Numbered from the stretch's first letter, positions 12,426 through 22,651 are shown. The stretch is DNA of 64,000 nucleotides from Ligula intestinalis (GCA_036362985.1 JAYGXS010000004.1:29772116-29836115); one strand, 5' to 3'. Made by a program: numbers and translations. The notes: generated by a model not told the origin, from the sequence alone.

Positions 12426-12735
12426 TCCTAATTGGGGAAAAGCATGCAGTCGCATATCAATCGTGCAAATCGCGACCCTTGTCTGATTCAATCTCAAATG
12501 AGATATTCGAGTGTAAATCCGGATAGCAGGTAAATAAGGCCCTCATTCCAGTGAAAAGTGGCTCCAATCTACTTATACAGTCGAAAGGGCGCGCCACCAG
12601 GACACTGGAATAGGAACTTCCCTCCTCAGAAAACTGTAATACAGGTTGGTTTCTGCTACATTTCAGTAAATGCACGTACTTCTGTGCCCTAGCCCAAACA
12701 CTAACCCTAACCTAAACCTTAATCTTAATGCTAAT
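12425..12735 (+). repeat. dispersed repeat R3, copy 2
   Basis: Partner of 10620-10930. It ends in degenerate CTAACCCTAACCTAAACC text reminiscent of telomere-like repeats, although the units are irregular and internal to the window. Confidence 0.7.
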
Positions 12736-12829
12736 TTCAAAATGGCGAATGCGATGAAATACGCAGAATCTAACGATGTTACAGAAATGTGTCACCTCCT
12801 ATTCAACTGCATGCGCTCTTTGCCTATTA

Positions 12830-13260
12830 ATGAGACAAGATAAATTGTCCAATTAAATATCAGTCTAGAGGAGTGAAACCTGATAGGTAAATAAAGCGTG
12901 AACTCTTGGTCTGGGGTGCATTTATCACCTTACTCTACGACTGCATCTGATGAAGGGTTCAAGACAGAATCCGAATCGTCAGCCAAAAAATTACTTGTTC
13001 CAGTGATAATATCTTTGACTTCTGAACTGTTGGTCTGATACGCGGTTGCACATAGTGACGGGGAGTGGGAGTTATCTATGCAGGCCAGTTCAGATTCAAG
13101 TTGATTAAAATTGCAGCAAGCGGGAGAACAGTCAGTAGAGGGGGGGGGGTGGGAGAATGCGAGAGAATGGGGGTTACGTGAATACTAACAGTAATTTTAA
13201 TTCGAATCCCATCTTTAAACTTAATCCCCACCGTAATCCTGACTTTCCTGGAACTTAGCC
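12830..13260 (+). repeat. direct repeat R4, unit 2, interrupted by a short insertion
   Basis: Second copy of the unit at 12150-12425. A 117-bp hammerhead-bearing sequence (12913-13029) is inserted after the shared ATAAAGC..CTTGGTCT stretch. A GGGGGGGGGG run lies at about 13140-13150. Confidence 0.65.
12913..13029 (+). mobile_element. solo PLE-tail insertion with a hammerhead-like motif
   Basis: Flanked by an exact 7-bp duplication TTGGTCT (12906-12912 and 13030-13036) and absent from the homologous position in unit 1. It contains CTGATGA (12947), a 6-bp stem II (GGGTTC/GAATCC), GAAT in place of GAAA, and CGTC ending at 12980. The TTGTTCCAGTGATA...TTCTGAACTG end is the same downstream text as other PLE tails in the window (22620, 49950). 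It is too short to encode protein and was presumably mobilised in trans. Confidence 0.7.
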
Positions 13261-13299
13261 CAAAGCAATTTTATATTACGGCCGGTTACTCCTCCCAGG

Positions 13300-13639
13300 T
13301 TCGGTTGGGTGGAGCGTACAACCAATCCCTGCCCATCCGTACTATAATGTCTGTTTAGTACTTTCGCCCCAGGATTTCATTGCAGTGTGGGGTGTGATTC
13401 TTCCCTTTCCTCTTGCTACTTGGTAAAAGGCCTAAAAAGACCTTTTGTAAATGAGCATTTCTACGACTGGCCGGCAGTTGTTAGCGTACACATTTCCCGG
13501 CCGTCCTCGGATGTGTGTGTGTACAACAGCGGTTTGTTTCAGTCAGAAAAACTTGCTGAGAATCTATCGCATTATCTCCACCTTCTATAACCGTGTCTCG
13601 ACGAAATCGATACGTCCAAGGGTTGCGCGGTAGCCGTGC
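13300..13639. other. unassigned sequence upstream of a PLE fragment
   Basis: No recognisable motif. It may include eroded upstream PLE sequence, but no RT motif could be read. Confidence 0.4.
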
Positions 13640-13907
13640 CTGAAGAAACTTAATAGCATGTATCTGTGTGCCAAACGATGAAGGAGAAAAAGAACAACCA
13701 GCTGGCCTTCCTTTATGTCCTCGCCTGTCGCAAAGGGTGTGGTAGCCGAAAGACTAAAGTGTTCATGCAAGCGACAGGCACGATGCAAGTACTCAATTGC
13801 AACAGCAACCAGCCAATCAACCACAAAACAGTTGTGTATGGAGGCTCCATCGGTGTGCTGAGACGCACTGCAGTGACCCAGAAAAGCCAGAGGCAACCAT
13901 AAGGCGT
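13640..13907 (+). pseudogene. PLE fragment: RT C-terminal end, truncated
   Basis: The translation reads NNQLAFLYVLACRKGCG, then a KTKVF / ATGTMQVLN / NSNQPINHK series that matches the end of the RT in the longer copy at 46.5-47.95 kb. Upstream RT motifs are missing. Around 13865-13907 the frame runs ETHCSDPEK directly into PEATIRR. In a full copy these lie tens of residues apart, so a deletion has joined RT and linker. The reading then breaks at 13908, where another transposon entered, and resumes at 15710. Confidence 0.8.
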
Positions 13908-15709
13908 TGTGGCGGAGAGCCATAATTCCTCCTGCCCCCTTCGTTCTCCGAAGCCCGCTGCCCCAACGTCATGTGCCTTCGTAAACGCCTGTTCCACTTG
14001 ATGACCTGAAAGCCATCACTTGACCGACTTCCACTCGCAGACATACGTGCACACACACGCCCGTATTGAGGTGCGATTGTGGCATCAGCCAGAGGAATTG
14101 CTGTTGTGATTTCGACAACGTTTACGTCTGTACGTTGGAAGGAGAAAAGTGTGCTTCTGTGATCTCAACTATGTTTACCAGTGAATCGGCAAGATGGTAG
14201 GAGGAAAGGTCATCTCAACTACGTGGGCCTGTGAGTCGGAAAGTTTGTAGGAGGAAAATTCGTCTCAACTACGTGTGCGAGTGAGTCCGCACTTTAGTCG
14301 AAGAAAAGTTCGTCACGGCAACCTGCGCCATTGAGTCGGCACGTTGCTAGGAGGAAATTTCATCTCGAGTGCGTTTGCCAGTGAACCGGGAAATTGGGTA
14401 GGAGGAAAGAATGTGCTGGTGTGATCTCTTTGATAAGAGAAAATAAGCTTTCGAACACGGGGTATCCCAATGAGAGCTGAATCGGACAAATGCGTCAGTG
14501 AAGTAGATTTACTGTCGTCCAGACACAAAATTGAGATATAGTTGAGTGTCGGAGGTATGAAAATTCATCGATGCATACACAATCGTATGTTGAGTATATC
14601 ATGAAACAACTCACGAATAATGGTTTCGTTGTTGAGGGACGAAGGAATTTCTCGTTCGCAGAAGAGATGTGATGGGATAGCAACGTAGTTGAATGAATGC
14701 TCCAAATAATTTTCTTGAGGTTCGACCAGGACATGAATGGCTGAGTTTTGGTGAACACATAAATCTCGATTCGCGACAGGGTGTCGGCAACCGCATTTCC
14801 CTATCTACGGGCACGACGAATGACGCAGGGAAAATAGAACGGTGTAGTCGAGTTGGAATTTATTGAAGATTTTGTCAGCCAAAACGGAAGTTTCTGTGTG
14901 TGCAGATTACGTCGGAGGCATTAATTTGTAGGGATCTAAGCAATGGTTGTGCCTAGATAACTACAGTCATCAGGTCGAATCCCAGGTTGGAAGTTGAAAG
15001 GTAAGAGTCACCAGAATGAGGGGTATATTGTAAACAGAATTCACACTTGCAGTCCCGGGTGGCAGGCAGGCAGGCAAGTAGCCCTTGTTGGATCCGGAAC
15101 CCCCCCAAGTGGGCCTCAATCCCGGCCGCGAGGAGGAGGAGAAGGAGTCGGAGCAGCATAGTCAGGAGGGGCCGCTCTGTCATAAAAAAAACAGATGGAG
15201 AGGAGAAGAGATGGATCCACCATAGGGAGGTTTGGTGTAGCAGACCTTGGCCGCCCTGAGGGCGGGTGGGAACGTGGTCGAAGATGCGTCTGCTGTGGTT
15301 CCCTCAGGTGGCCACTGGCGAAGCCAGGGCTGGTCCTGACTGCGTCTAGCCAGGCCTGAAAGAGTTGACTGTCTTGTGTTGGATAAAGACAATTGATTTT
15401 ACATGGCTGTGAAGCGAGTTCTAGTGTTTTGCTATTGGTGTGTTGCAAGTTGTCCGAGCGGATGTTGCCTGCAAAGGCCCCCTGCTGCGTTGGCCAAAGG
15501 GGTGGTGTGTGAAGTGGTCCCTAGGGGGTCGCGACTACTCGGGCATGCGTGTGCGGGCGTGTGTGTGCACGCATGTCTGCGAGTTGAAGTCGGTCAAGTG
15601 ATGGTTTTCAGGTCATCAAGTGGAACGGGCGTTTACGAAGGCACATGACGTTGGGGCAGCGGGCTTTGGAAAACGAAGGGGGCAGGAGGAATTATGGCTC
15701 TCCGCCACA
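13908..15709. mobile_element. 1,802-bp TIR transposon, non-autonomous, inserted in a PLE
   Basis: Terminal inverted repeats of about 155 bp (13908 to about 14063 and about 15555 to 15709) begin TGTGGCGGAGAGCC and are nearly identical. Both sides carry GCGT (13904-13907 and 15710-15713). Removing the element and one GCGT restores the PLE text ATAAGGCGTCA, which occurs uninterrupted near 23375, so the 4-bp target duplication is well supported. The interior has a tandem array (14110-14425) and no transposase. Four-base duplications are known for Sola-type and some Academ-type elements, but the superfamily cannot be settled from ends alone. Confidence 0.9.
14110..14425 (+). repeat. degenerate ~50-bp tandem array inside the TIR transposon
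   Basis: About six units of roughly 50 bp share TCTCAACTACGTKKGC, GTGAGTCGGMA and TAGGAGGAAA. Related wording (GGCACGTTGGTAGGAGGGAA) recurs near 54358, suggesting a second diverged relative there. Confidence 0.75.
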
Positions 15710-16170
15710 GCGTCAGATAATGAAACCAAAAGACCTACTGACACGGCAAGAGCCATCTAGAGTCGTCAAGAGTATCTGGTGCAGTTGCGGACGAGGTCAC
15801 TTCGTCGGCGACACTCACAGACTTCTTAAGACACGAATTGCCGAACACGCGAGAACAGTGCGGCGAAATGATACCGAATCTCAATTTGCGGCTCATTCGA
15901 CGGGACCCGGCTACACCTTATAATTCCCTGAGGCTGACATTCTAGCAAGGGGTGAAAATCATGCGATCCGAAAATTATCTGAGTTATGGTTTATGGGCCC
16001 CCCAATCCATAAATAAATGCAACGATTTGCCCAATTCATATGCAATTTTGAGGCTCAATTTATTTAAAGTAAGTGGCCACTTTGGAAACGCACAGGCCAC
16101 CGCGTCGTCTTACGTCAACACTGGCGAGCCAGATAGTCACGTCCGAGTTCAACACGCATGATGAGAGTTC
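15710..16170 (+). pseudogene. PLE fragment: linker and GIY-YIG endonuclease, degenerate
   Basis: Continues the fragment broken at 13907, reading RQIMKPKDLLTRQ and then an endonuclease-like domain: SIWCSCGRGHFVGDTHR, LLKTRIAEHARTVRRND and SQFAAHSTGPGY. In intact relatives the core reads roughly Y-x-C-x-C-x-Y-V-G-E-T-x-R. Here Y-V-G-E-T is F-V-G-D-T, and a stop follows GPGYTL (at about 15921). Downstream text (FPEADILARG, NHAIRKLSELWF) is still readable before a further stop. A non-functional relic. Confidence 0.85.
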
Positions 16171-16309
16171 AACAAGGCAGAGCCCGCATGCCGGTCAACA
16201 AGTTACCAACGAATAAGACGGCAACTATCGTTAATTGTCGTTATACGTTTGCAGTACTGACTATTTCCTTTAAATATTGCAAATTCCTCTGCCTATGTTA
16301 CCCGTTCCT

Positions 16310-16376
16310 GCTTTGCTTTTTTTCTCGTGTCTGATGAAGTATCCTCGATGGGTGTCAAAATGTCAGGTGAATAAAA
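16310..16376 (+). promoter_or_regulatory. PLE tail with degraded hammerhead-like motif
   Basis: CTGATGA at 16331, a stem II ATCC/GGGT and GTCAGGTGAATAAAA. The GAAA core is now AAAA followed by TGTC, so activity is unlikely. This is the end of the PLE at 13640-16376, cut by MITE M1 copy 3 and continuing at 16924. Confidence 0.65.
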
Positions 16377-16923
16377 GGCAAAATTAGTTTAGGTAGGCCC
16401 ACTCATATACTCCTAGTCCCGGCTTTTTGTCCCTCAAAAACATTGGTTATAGAGTTTTGGGGAGTGGGGAAATAGGATAGACAGAGAAGGAAATTTTCAG
16501 AATTAAGTGGAAAGTGAATAAATATAGTCGAAGTTGCTTCCCACGGCCGCTGTTCCACATGTAAATTGAAGTTGTGCGTGCCGCTTCGCGCCGCAGACTA
16601 TACTAATCTAATTCCAAAACGGTAAGCTGGACCTCAGGTAAGCTGAAGTGGACGACCTCCTTACCACCATTACAATTTTTTGGGAAATCCAAGAAACCTG
16701 CAATTTGACAATCCGATTTTGCCGCAATAAGTTAAACGATAATACAGATTAGGAAAATCTACAGATATAGATCAACAGCACTTCTAAGTACAGTAAGATC
16801 AAAAAGGTATATTCCACTGCGTGTCCTAACTCCCCAACCATAAAACCCTATAGCTAACGTTTTCGTAGGAATGCATGCAGGGAGTTGAGATTAATGTGTG
16901 GGCCTACATAAGCTGCTGTTGCC
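16377..16923. mobile_element. MITE family M1, copy 3 (547 bp), exact 8-bp target duplication
   Basis: Starts GGCAAAATTAGTTTAGGTAG and ends CCTACATAAGCTGCTGTTGCC. It is flanked by GAATAAAA on both sides (16369-16376 and 16924-16931), which fixes the family boundaries and duplication length. Removing it rejoins the PLE tail GGTGAATAAAA...TTATCCCAGCGATTG. The 8-bp duplication fits hAT-like or P-like transposition, but no transposase is present. Confidence 0.92.
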
Positions 16924-16990
16924 GAATAAAATTGTTATCCCAGCGATTGTATCTTCTTCCTGTCGACCTGGTGATTGCTGGATTTGTAAA
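16924..16990 (+). repeat. remainder of PLE tail beyond the MITE
   Basis: TTGTTATCCCAGCGATTGTATCTTCTTCC matches the sequence following hammerhead-like motifs at 24040, 31115, 32790 and 52160. Confidence 0.7.
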
Positions 16991-18245
16991 ATTTTACAAG
17001 GATTAGAGCCGAAGTCTCAGATGGGTTAGATGGACGTACAGGCCACCTCTCCGCTTGACTCTCAGTCCATAGAAGACTGAATTTTCCTGTCTTATGATAC
17101 CCCATCAATTTACAACCCTTGGGGCGTCATGAATCAGAAATAGCTTAAATATGGGGTGGATTTATATGTCTTCGGCATGGACCCTTTAATGTAGAAGTCC
17201 TTTGCACCTATTTCTACTAGATACCAGTCGCATATGAGTGGTTGCCGAATTGCTGTTAATGAGACTTAACTCAATGGTGAATGGATCTAAATAGTCTGTA
17301 CACGCACGCAATCTGGCCCTTATTCATGTGCCAGAATAAAAAAGCAGTATTTTTCACTTAAGTAAGGTGTTGTTGTTAATACTTATGACATTTTGACCAC
17401 CATGTCAGGGCAGCCAAATAGGATCGCATGCAGTCCGTGTTTACGAGAACTGTCACGTATCAGTGTGTTGTGTCGCAAGTTAGTAAATAGTCTGGAAGTG
17501 TCTAGGTACAGGTCGTACGTCGAATTTTTATGAAATGCGTCGTGTTTTTGTTTTAATCAAAGATTTTATAGATTCATATGGCAGGTGTAGTCGTCAGGTC
17601 TGCTTCTTAACGGCAAAGAACGTCTCCTGCATTAGTGTAAAGACGGAAGGTAGAACTCACGGCCATTTGAACATCAGTTTCTTTGGTTAAAAAAATCAAA
17701 AGTCAACGCTATCTAGGCGTTTTCAGTTAGTCCCAGTGTATAGGAGCTAAACGGCTGCACTGGCCTTTATAGCCGATCTAAGCAATCCGACACCTACCTC
17801 TCAGTTTTAAACTTTTACGCCGGATGAGCTTGCGATTTCTTACGTCGGCATTTTTCACAAAGAACAAAGTCGGGCTTCATCCGAAGAATTGCCGAGGCCA
17901 TCGAGGCTGATGCATCGTTCAAGGGGAACGACTGTCCGGATATTTTAATCATATGCGGAGCATTGTTGTGCAATTAAATCATCCCACATCGCTCTTAGTT
18001 GTGCGGCTAAATAATTTATAATGGGCGCCTGCCTCTGCAGAAGTATGTGAATTGACGACTGGTGTGGAGAAGGCAGTAAAGAACAGATGCAATTGCCACT
18101 GCATCCCTTCAGTTATTTCCTAGGACTCGCGTTTTCGCTTGTATTAACAGTAAAAGCAATCACTCTCGTTATTTCTAATTAATTTTATCCTAACTTAATT
18201 CGTAATATCGGCCTTACAACAGCAAAAGATGCCTCGTGTATAAGT
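16991..18245. other. unassigned sequence with a possible PLE-tail scrap
   Basis: No gene is recognised. At about 18105-18160 the text CAGTTATTTCCTAGGACTCGCGTTTTCGCTTGTATT resembles the segment downstream of PLE tails (TTACTTCCTGGGACTCGCATGTTCGCTTGT), so a short tail fragment may be present. Confidence 0.4.
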
Positions 18246-18284
18246 CAATGCCAGGGAAAAGAATGGTCGAATGCCGGAGTGTTG

Positions 18285-18385
18285 TGCTGTGTTGTTAGAA
18301 GACGCTGACACAAACCCTTACACCGACACCAGGTGGCGATAGCATTTCACCCCTACCAACTAGCGGCAGTCTCCTAACCAACAGG
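18285..18385 (+). repeat. dispersed repeat R2, copy 2
   Basis: GACGCTGACACAAACCC and CGACACCAGGTGGCGAT align with 9658-9705 and, more distantly, 48165-48210. Confidence 0.55.
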
Positions 18386-18572
18386 CTGATCTGGCCTACT
18401 TGTGCAAACTGACATCGTCCGCAGTGGCCAATCAGCGCCCTTGTTAGAAGTTATTGATTTTTATACATATTCAAACTTTGATTGTTAGTTACAGCGGTCA
18501 TTTCCCCTGCAAATGTTTGGCCTGATGACGAGTTCCTGAAAACATATGTTTGCCATAAACTGACTTTGAAGA

Positions 18573-18955
18573 TTTGTTTATTGTTTTGAGCTTTCGAACT
18601 CGTGCAGGAGTCCATCGTCAGAGAAAAGGAAGCAGCAACAAAAGAGTGGCTGGCTATAACGTGTTTACCAAAGAGTTAAAATTGGAACGTGTAGAAATGG
18701 ATAGTTTTCTGGCGTGGGCGCCGATTGGCCAAATCAGCAACGAACAATGGGGCGATTATAGAGGATGCAAGCCCAATTAACTGTGACGGACGTCTGGCCG
18801 GGACTGTACGTAATAGCGCAATGCTCTCTACGCTAGCGCCAATTCGTCACATCAGTTGACTGAATTCCCGTCAGTGGACCAGGACTCCTGCACGAGTTCG
18901 AAAACTCAGAACAATAAAAAAATCGCTCAAGTCTTTATTCTTCTTCTTTACCGAT
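18573..18955. mobile_element. inverted pair of hammerhead-like tails (family B)
   Basis: The left tail is on the minus strand: CTGACGA (18615-18621), 6-bp stem II GGACTC/GAGTTC, then GAAAGCTC ending at 18588. The right tail is on the plus strand and repeats GGACTCCTGCACGAGTTCGA at 18882-18901, followed by AAAACTCAGAACAATAA and a TTCTTCTTC end, but has lost CTGACGA. Both tails point outward around about 250 bp of unrelated sequence. Confidence 0.7.
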
Positions 18956-19249
18956 GCAATACCTGCAAAGCGAACATTCTCCTTCATTCCTGAATAGTCA
19001 ATGTTACCAGTCATGTAGATACCCTTTTTCTCCTATTGAAAATAGTACTTTAGCATTCACGATTAGTCCTAGCGTATCGATTCACGCTCTGTGTTTTATA
19101 TTTGAACAGCCCAGGATGGAATTTACCTCGAATGTGAAATAGTTAACGCACTCCAGCACATGCACAAGTCTAATTATAACAGCTTTATAAATGGTCACAG
19201 ATGATGGACACGTGCTTCCTCCACATCCGGTTGCGATTGCAAAAGATAG

Positions 19250-19700
19250 TCAACACAAATAAGACAAATGTACGATCATTGGGACAGTAGTTGTATTAAT
19301 CTGAGCTTTTGGACAGGTACAGAGGGCTATTTTCAGAGAAAATGCGGGTACAGTAAGAAACGGCATGCCATGTAGTCCAGCTACGAGAAAATAGGTGGCG
19401 GAGGAGGGGGTGGAATTCGTGTTAGGCCGAGTCCACGCCCACGTCATCCCGCAGTGTCGTCTCTGCGTGCATCTTTGGACAGGAACTGGGCCGTGCTTCC
19501 GAATCGCACGAACTGAGGGCATAACGACAAGGTGGTATATCCACGGGTCTGTTGAAGGAATTTAAGTCTGCCATCCAGGCCTCCAGTAGTCCTCATCCCG
19601 TCTCATTACTGGCTCGTGCCATTATCCGCGTGCCCGTAAAAAGTTTATTTTGTGGGCTTCCTCCAGGGTGTGGATAGCGATCTGGAACAGTGGGTCGCCT
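19250..19700. repeat. direct repeat R5, unit 1 (includes a minus-strand PLE-like tail)
   Basis: Aligns with 20120-20400 and 20840-20985. Shared blocks include GAATTCGTGTTAGG, CCCACGTCATC, GCGTGCATC, then CTGTTGA-GGA and CCGTCTCATTAC-GGCTCGTGCC. The minus strand near 19300-19345 resembles a family-B tail (CTCTGAAAATAG ... AAAAGCTCAGATTAATA) with the CTGANGA core destroyed. Matching minus frames in both copies come from the shared DNA and are not convincing genes. Confidence 0.6.
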
Positions 19701-20119
19701 TTCCGCACTGCCCCGTTATTCGCGAGCTAAGTTGTTGCCCGGTCTGCCTTGTATAATGGTAAGATCAGTCGCCACATGGCACTTACTAAAAGGTGCCACA
19801 CTACTCAACTTCCTCCACTGGATCTTTTATTTGCATGAATCGCAAACTCAACATAACCGTCTTCGATGACCAAAAGTCCTAAGAATCCACGCCTTCCTCG
19901 CAGGCTAATTCGATGATCAGCCAGCTTACCGGACTCCTGAACCGACTCCGGCGCACCAGTATGATGACGCGAGATGAACGACGACAGATCAAGCCAATGG
20001 ATACAGTACTGGCCCTGTTCTACGAAGTGCCAAAAATCCAAAAGCCAACGTTCCCCTTTGGTCAATCGCAGCGGTAGAAGGCAGCCCTACTTGCAATCTA
20101 TCCAAATGGATGATGTGAA

Positions 20120-20430
20120 AACTAAACTTGCATAGAAGACAAAAGCGCGACCACTGGGCCAGCACTTACATTGGTCTGAGCTTTCGGACATGCAAAGGAG
20201 GCTTGCTTCAGAGAACATGGCATAACAACAAGAATTGGCATGATTTTTAGTCCACGTACGAAAAAACAAGGCGTGGGCGTAGAATTCGTGTTAGGTAAAG
20301 TAGATGCCCACGTCATCTCACCGTGTCATCTCGGCGTGCATCCTTGAAAATTAACGGAGCTGTGCCTCTCTGTCGCGCGAAATGAGGACATAACAAAAAG
20401 GTGATATAACTACTGACAGGTATGAAGGCT
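20120..20430. repeat. direct repeat R5, unit 2
   Basis: Partner of 19250-19520. The minus-strand tail near 20160-20205 reads CTCTGAAGCAAGCC ... GTCCGAAAGCTCAGACC: the GAAAGCTC side is intact and the CTGANGA side is altered. Confidence 0.6.
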
Positions 20431-20432
20431 AG

Positions 20433-20550
20433 TAAGGTTAACCTTTACAGCTACGATCTTCCAGGCCCATGGTTCCTTTATTTGATGAGAGGAGGTGGGA
20501 AAGCCCGATTGTTAGGAATAGTGTATTCTGAAGAAGGATAGGAGAATGGA
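20433..20550 (+). repeat. dispersed repeat R6, copy 1
   Basis: TAAGGTTAACCTTTACAGCT then CGATCTTCCAGGCCC, ending AGGAATAGTGTAT. Related copies lie at about 42775-42870 (+), 53750-53840 (+) and 57830-57940 (-). Confidence 0.65.
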
Positions 20551-21010
20551 TGGAATGAGTTTTGACTCGTGGATGACTGCAGTCTGGCTGTCAGGGCGTC
20601 AATTCCGGAATGACAAGAGCATCAAGAGTCGCCGGTGCATGCTTTATTACGGCAGCCAATCACGCGGCTAATGCCTGGACTTGTGACCGTTATGCGACCT
20701 TGAAATGGGAGGAGGCTAGCTAGCTAGCGTGAACGCGCGGCCTCGGTCAGCGAGTAGGAACCTGGCCCTAGGTGGCATTGGGTGCGCAATGCGTCAGCGG
20801 CTGACCTTGGGTTCCAAGTGGCTGCTAGGGGCCCTACATAACCGCGTGTCTGTTGATGGAGTTTGAGTGTGACATCTAGGCTTCTATTAGTCCTTGTCCT
20901 GTCTCATTACTATCTCGTGCCCTTAGCCACGTGCCCGTGAAGTTTAATTCATGGGCTTCCTCTAGGTTGTGGGCCATTAAATGGCTGTCATCTCAGTTTA
21001 TGATATTTAG

Positions 21011-21783
21011 CTAGCAGCTCAGCTGGAAAGGCGTCGTCACGGGCATCAGGGTCTTCGCACTCCCCTCCATCCAATAAACAACTCTGATAACGTATAGAAT
21101 AAGTTTTACGAAGAACTTTACGCGTTTCCAGCGACTGTGTAGAAGGTAGCCAAATGCATTGTCTTCGGTAACTTGAATGCTGCCTCGGTGCAGAGCACGC
21201 CACTTGGTAGAGGGAGCCAGGTCGCCCAATGCATCGGCAAGTAAAACAGCACTGACCTTCTCATTCTGCAGGCCTGCATGGAACATGGTCTTCTCCTTGC
21301 CAACCCTTACTGCCGCTCCGAGAAGCGCTAGTGTGACTGCATCCTCGCTCATGCCACTGATAGCTCCTGGATTACTTCTTCGTTTGCGGGCCTGATCAGA
21401 GCGACCTGACGTTGACTGTGTGTGTGCAGAAAGCTGTTAGACAAACCACCGCCCTGGTATGTGCGAGCGCGGGCCTCATCTGCTAACAACAGGCGTCTGC
21501 AAGGTATGCCAACACCGTGTAAGTTAAGGACTGCAGTACCGGCGACGAATGAAAGCCAAATGAACTTTAGCCTGAAGTTCAGTTGGGAGCTAAGGCCGGC
21601 TGGGGTGGGTAATTTTGAAGCAAAATGTAGGGCACTGAGGGGTGTACTTGAAGCCGCCGCCGCCGCCGTTAAATGCTTGGACGCCCACGTTGACAGCACT
21701 AAAACGAGTTCGATGATAGTGCTTATGATGATTTTCACAGTTTGTTGTCTGAGAGGCACAGGCCATACCAGAGGCAGTAACAA
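21011..21783 (-). CDS. two adjoining unrecognised minus-strand frames (candidate)
   Basis: Frames at 21349-21783 (144 residues, hydrophobic start) and 21011-21352 (113 residues) overlap by four bases (ATGA). The second has an ordinary globular composition (for example LLADALGDLAP) and a possible splice donor (GTAAAG) after HSRWKR. A plus-strand frame of similar length (21422-21808) covers the same DNA, so chance is a real alternative. No domain is recognised. If real it is likely exon material. Confidence 0.22.
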
Positions 21784-21809
21784 CGCCAGAAATACTGACG
21801 GCCACTGAA

Positions 21810-22345
21810 ATTTGCGCGCTGTTGCGCAATTTGGGCTGAATTTTCTTAATACACTTGAAAATAATTCTTTACTTGCTTAGATTTTTGAATCAAATAATAT
21901 TTTGTTTTATACATGTTGACTTACACCATTACGCACAGGTGCATTCTCAGGGGAACCAGTATCTCGACAATCACCAGAATCGTAGACAATATATACCCTT
22001 AATTGGTACTTATCAGCCTAGACCTGAATCTGAAGTAAAAATTTATATTAGGAAGACAGTCTAGACTATTTATTCTCACATATACGAAATGGTTACCGCC
22101 TACATGCAAAATAATCGCCGGAATCTGCTGATCAGCATCAGCGTTCATGACTTATTGTTCACGGACGATAACAGAATAGGACATGCAGTGGAGTGCTGTT
22201 CTTTTCATCCCTTGAATGGCCATCAGCCATGCACCAATCGAAACCAATTTTTAATCAGAAATAACCTGTATCAATGTCAGTGGAAAACGGTTCATCATCT
22301 TTCTGTAAATTCGCGTGCATCTGAAGTTCACAGTTACGATCTTCT
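21810..22345. other. unassigned sequence
   Basis: Small plus-strand frames at 21855-22064 and 22089-22352 are unrecognised. No repeat identified. Confidence 0.45.
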
Positions 22346-22350
22346 ATTCT

Positions 22351-22423
22351 GAAGAAGAAGAAGAAGAAGAAGAAGAAGAAGAAGAAGAAGAAGAAGAAGA
22401 AGAAGACGAAGAAGAAGAAGAAG
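22351..22423 (+). repeat. (GAA)n microsatellite
   Basis: About 24 GAA units with one GAC interruption, directly abutting the left arm of the palindrome at 22411-22632. The right end of that palindrome carries only TTCTTCTTC. Confidence 0.95.
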
Positions 22424-22632
22424 CGATCACGGGAAGAAGAGTTTTATTGTCCTGACGTTTGGGATTCCGTCGGGAATCCTTTATCCTAGGTTATTGTCGA
22501 AAAATGTGAGACGTGCAACCTTGTCTGCGCATGTCTCAGACTTTTCTACGATAACCTACGTTAAAGGATGCCCGACGGAATCCCAAACGTCAGGACAATA
22601 AAACTCTTGTTCCAGTGGTCACTTCTTCTTCT
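22411..22632. mobile_element. palindromic element made of two inverted PLE-like tails
   Basis: Arms of about 100 bp (22411-22512 and 22532-22632) are nearly perfect inverted copies around a 20-base loop. Each arm carries CAAACGTCAGGACAATAAAA in outward orientation, preceded by GACGGAATCC, the layout of the tail family, but no CTGATGA core. It ends in TTCTTCTTCTGAACTGCTTCCTGG, text shared with 49955. Confidence 0.85.
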
Positions 22633-22651
22633 GAACTGCTTCCTGGATCTC

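Noticed and set aside
12690..12730. True telomere repeat
   Set aside because: The units are irregular, short and internal.
14110..14425. CRISPR-like array
   Set aside because: Units are contiguous and degenerate with no unique spacers, and the genome is eukaryotic.
15645..15710. Start of a gene fused to the endonuclease
   Set aside because: The first 22 codons of that frame lie in the right inverted repeat of the inserted transposon; the join is accidental.
21422..21808. 128-residue plus-strand frame
   Set aside because: It overlaps an equally long minus frame, with no recognised domain on either strand.
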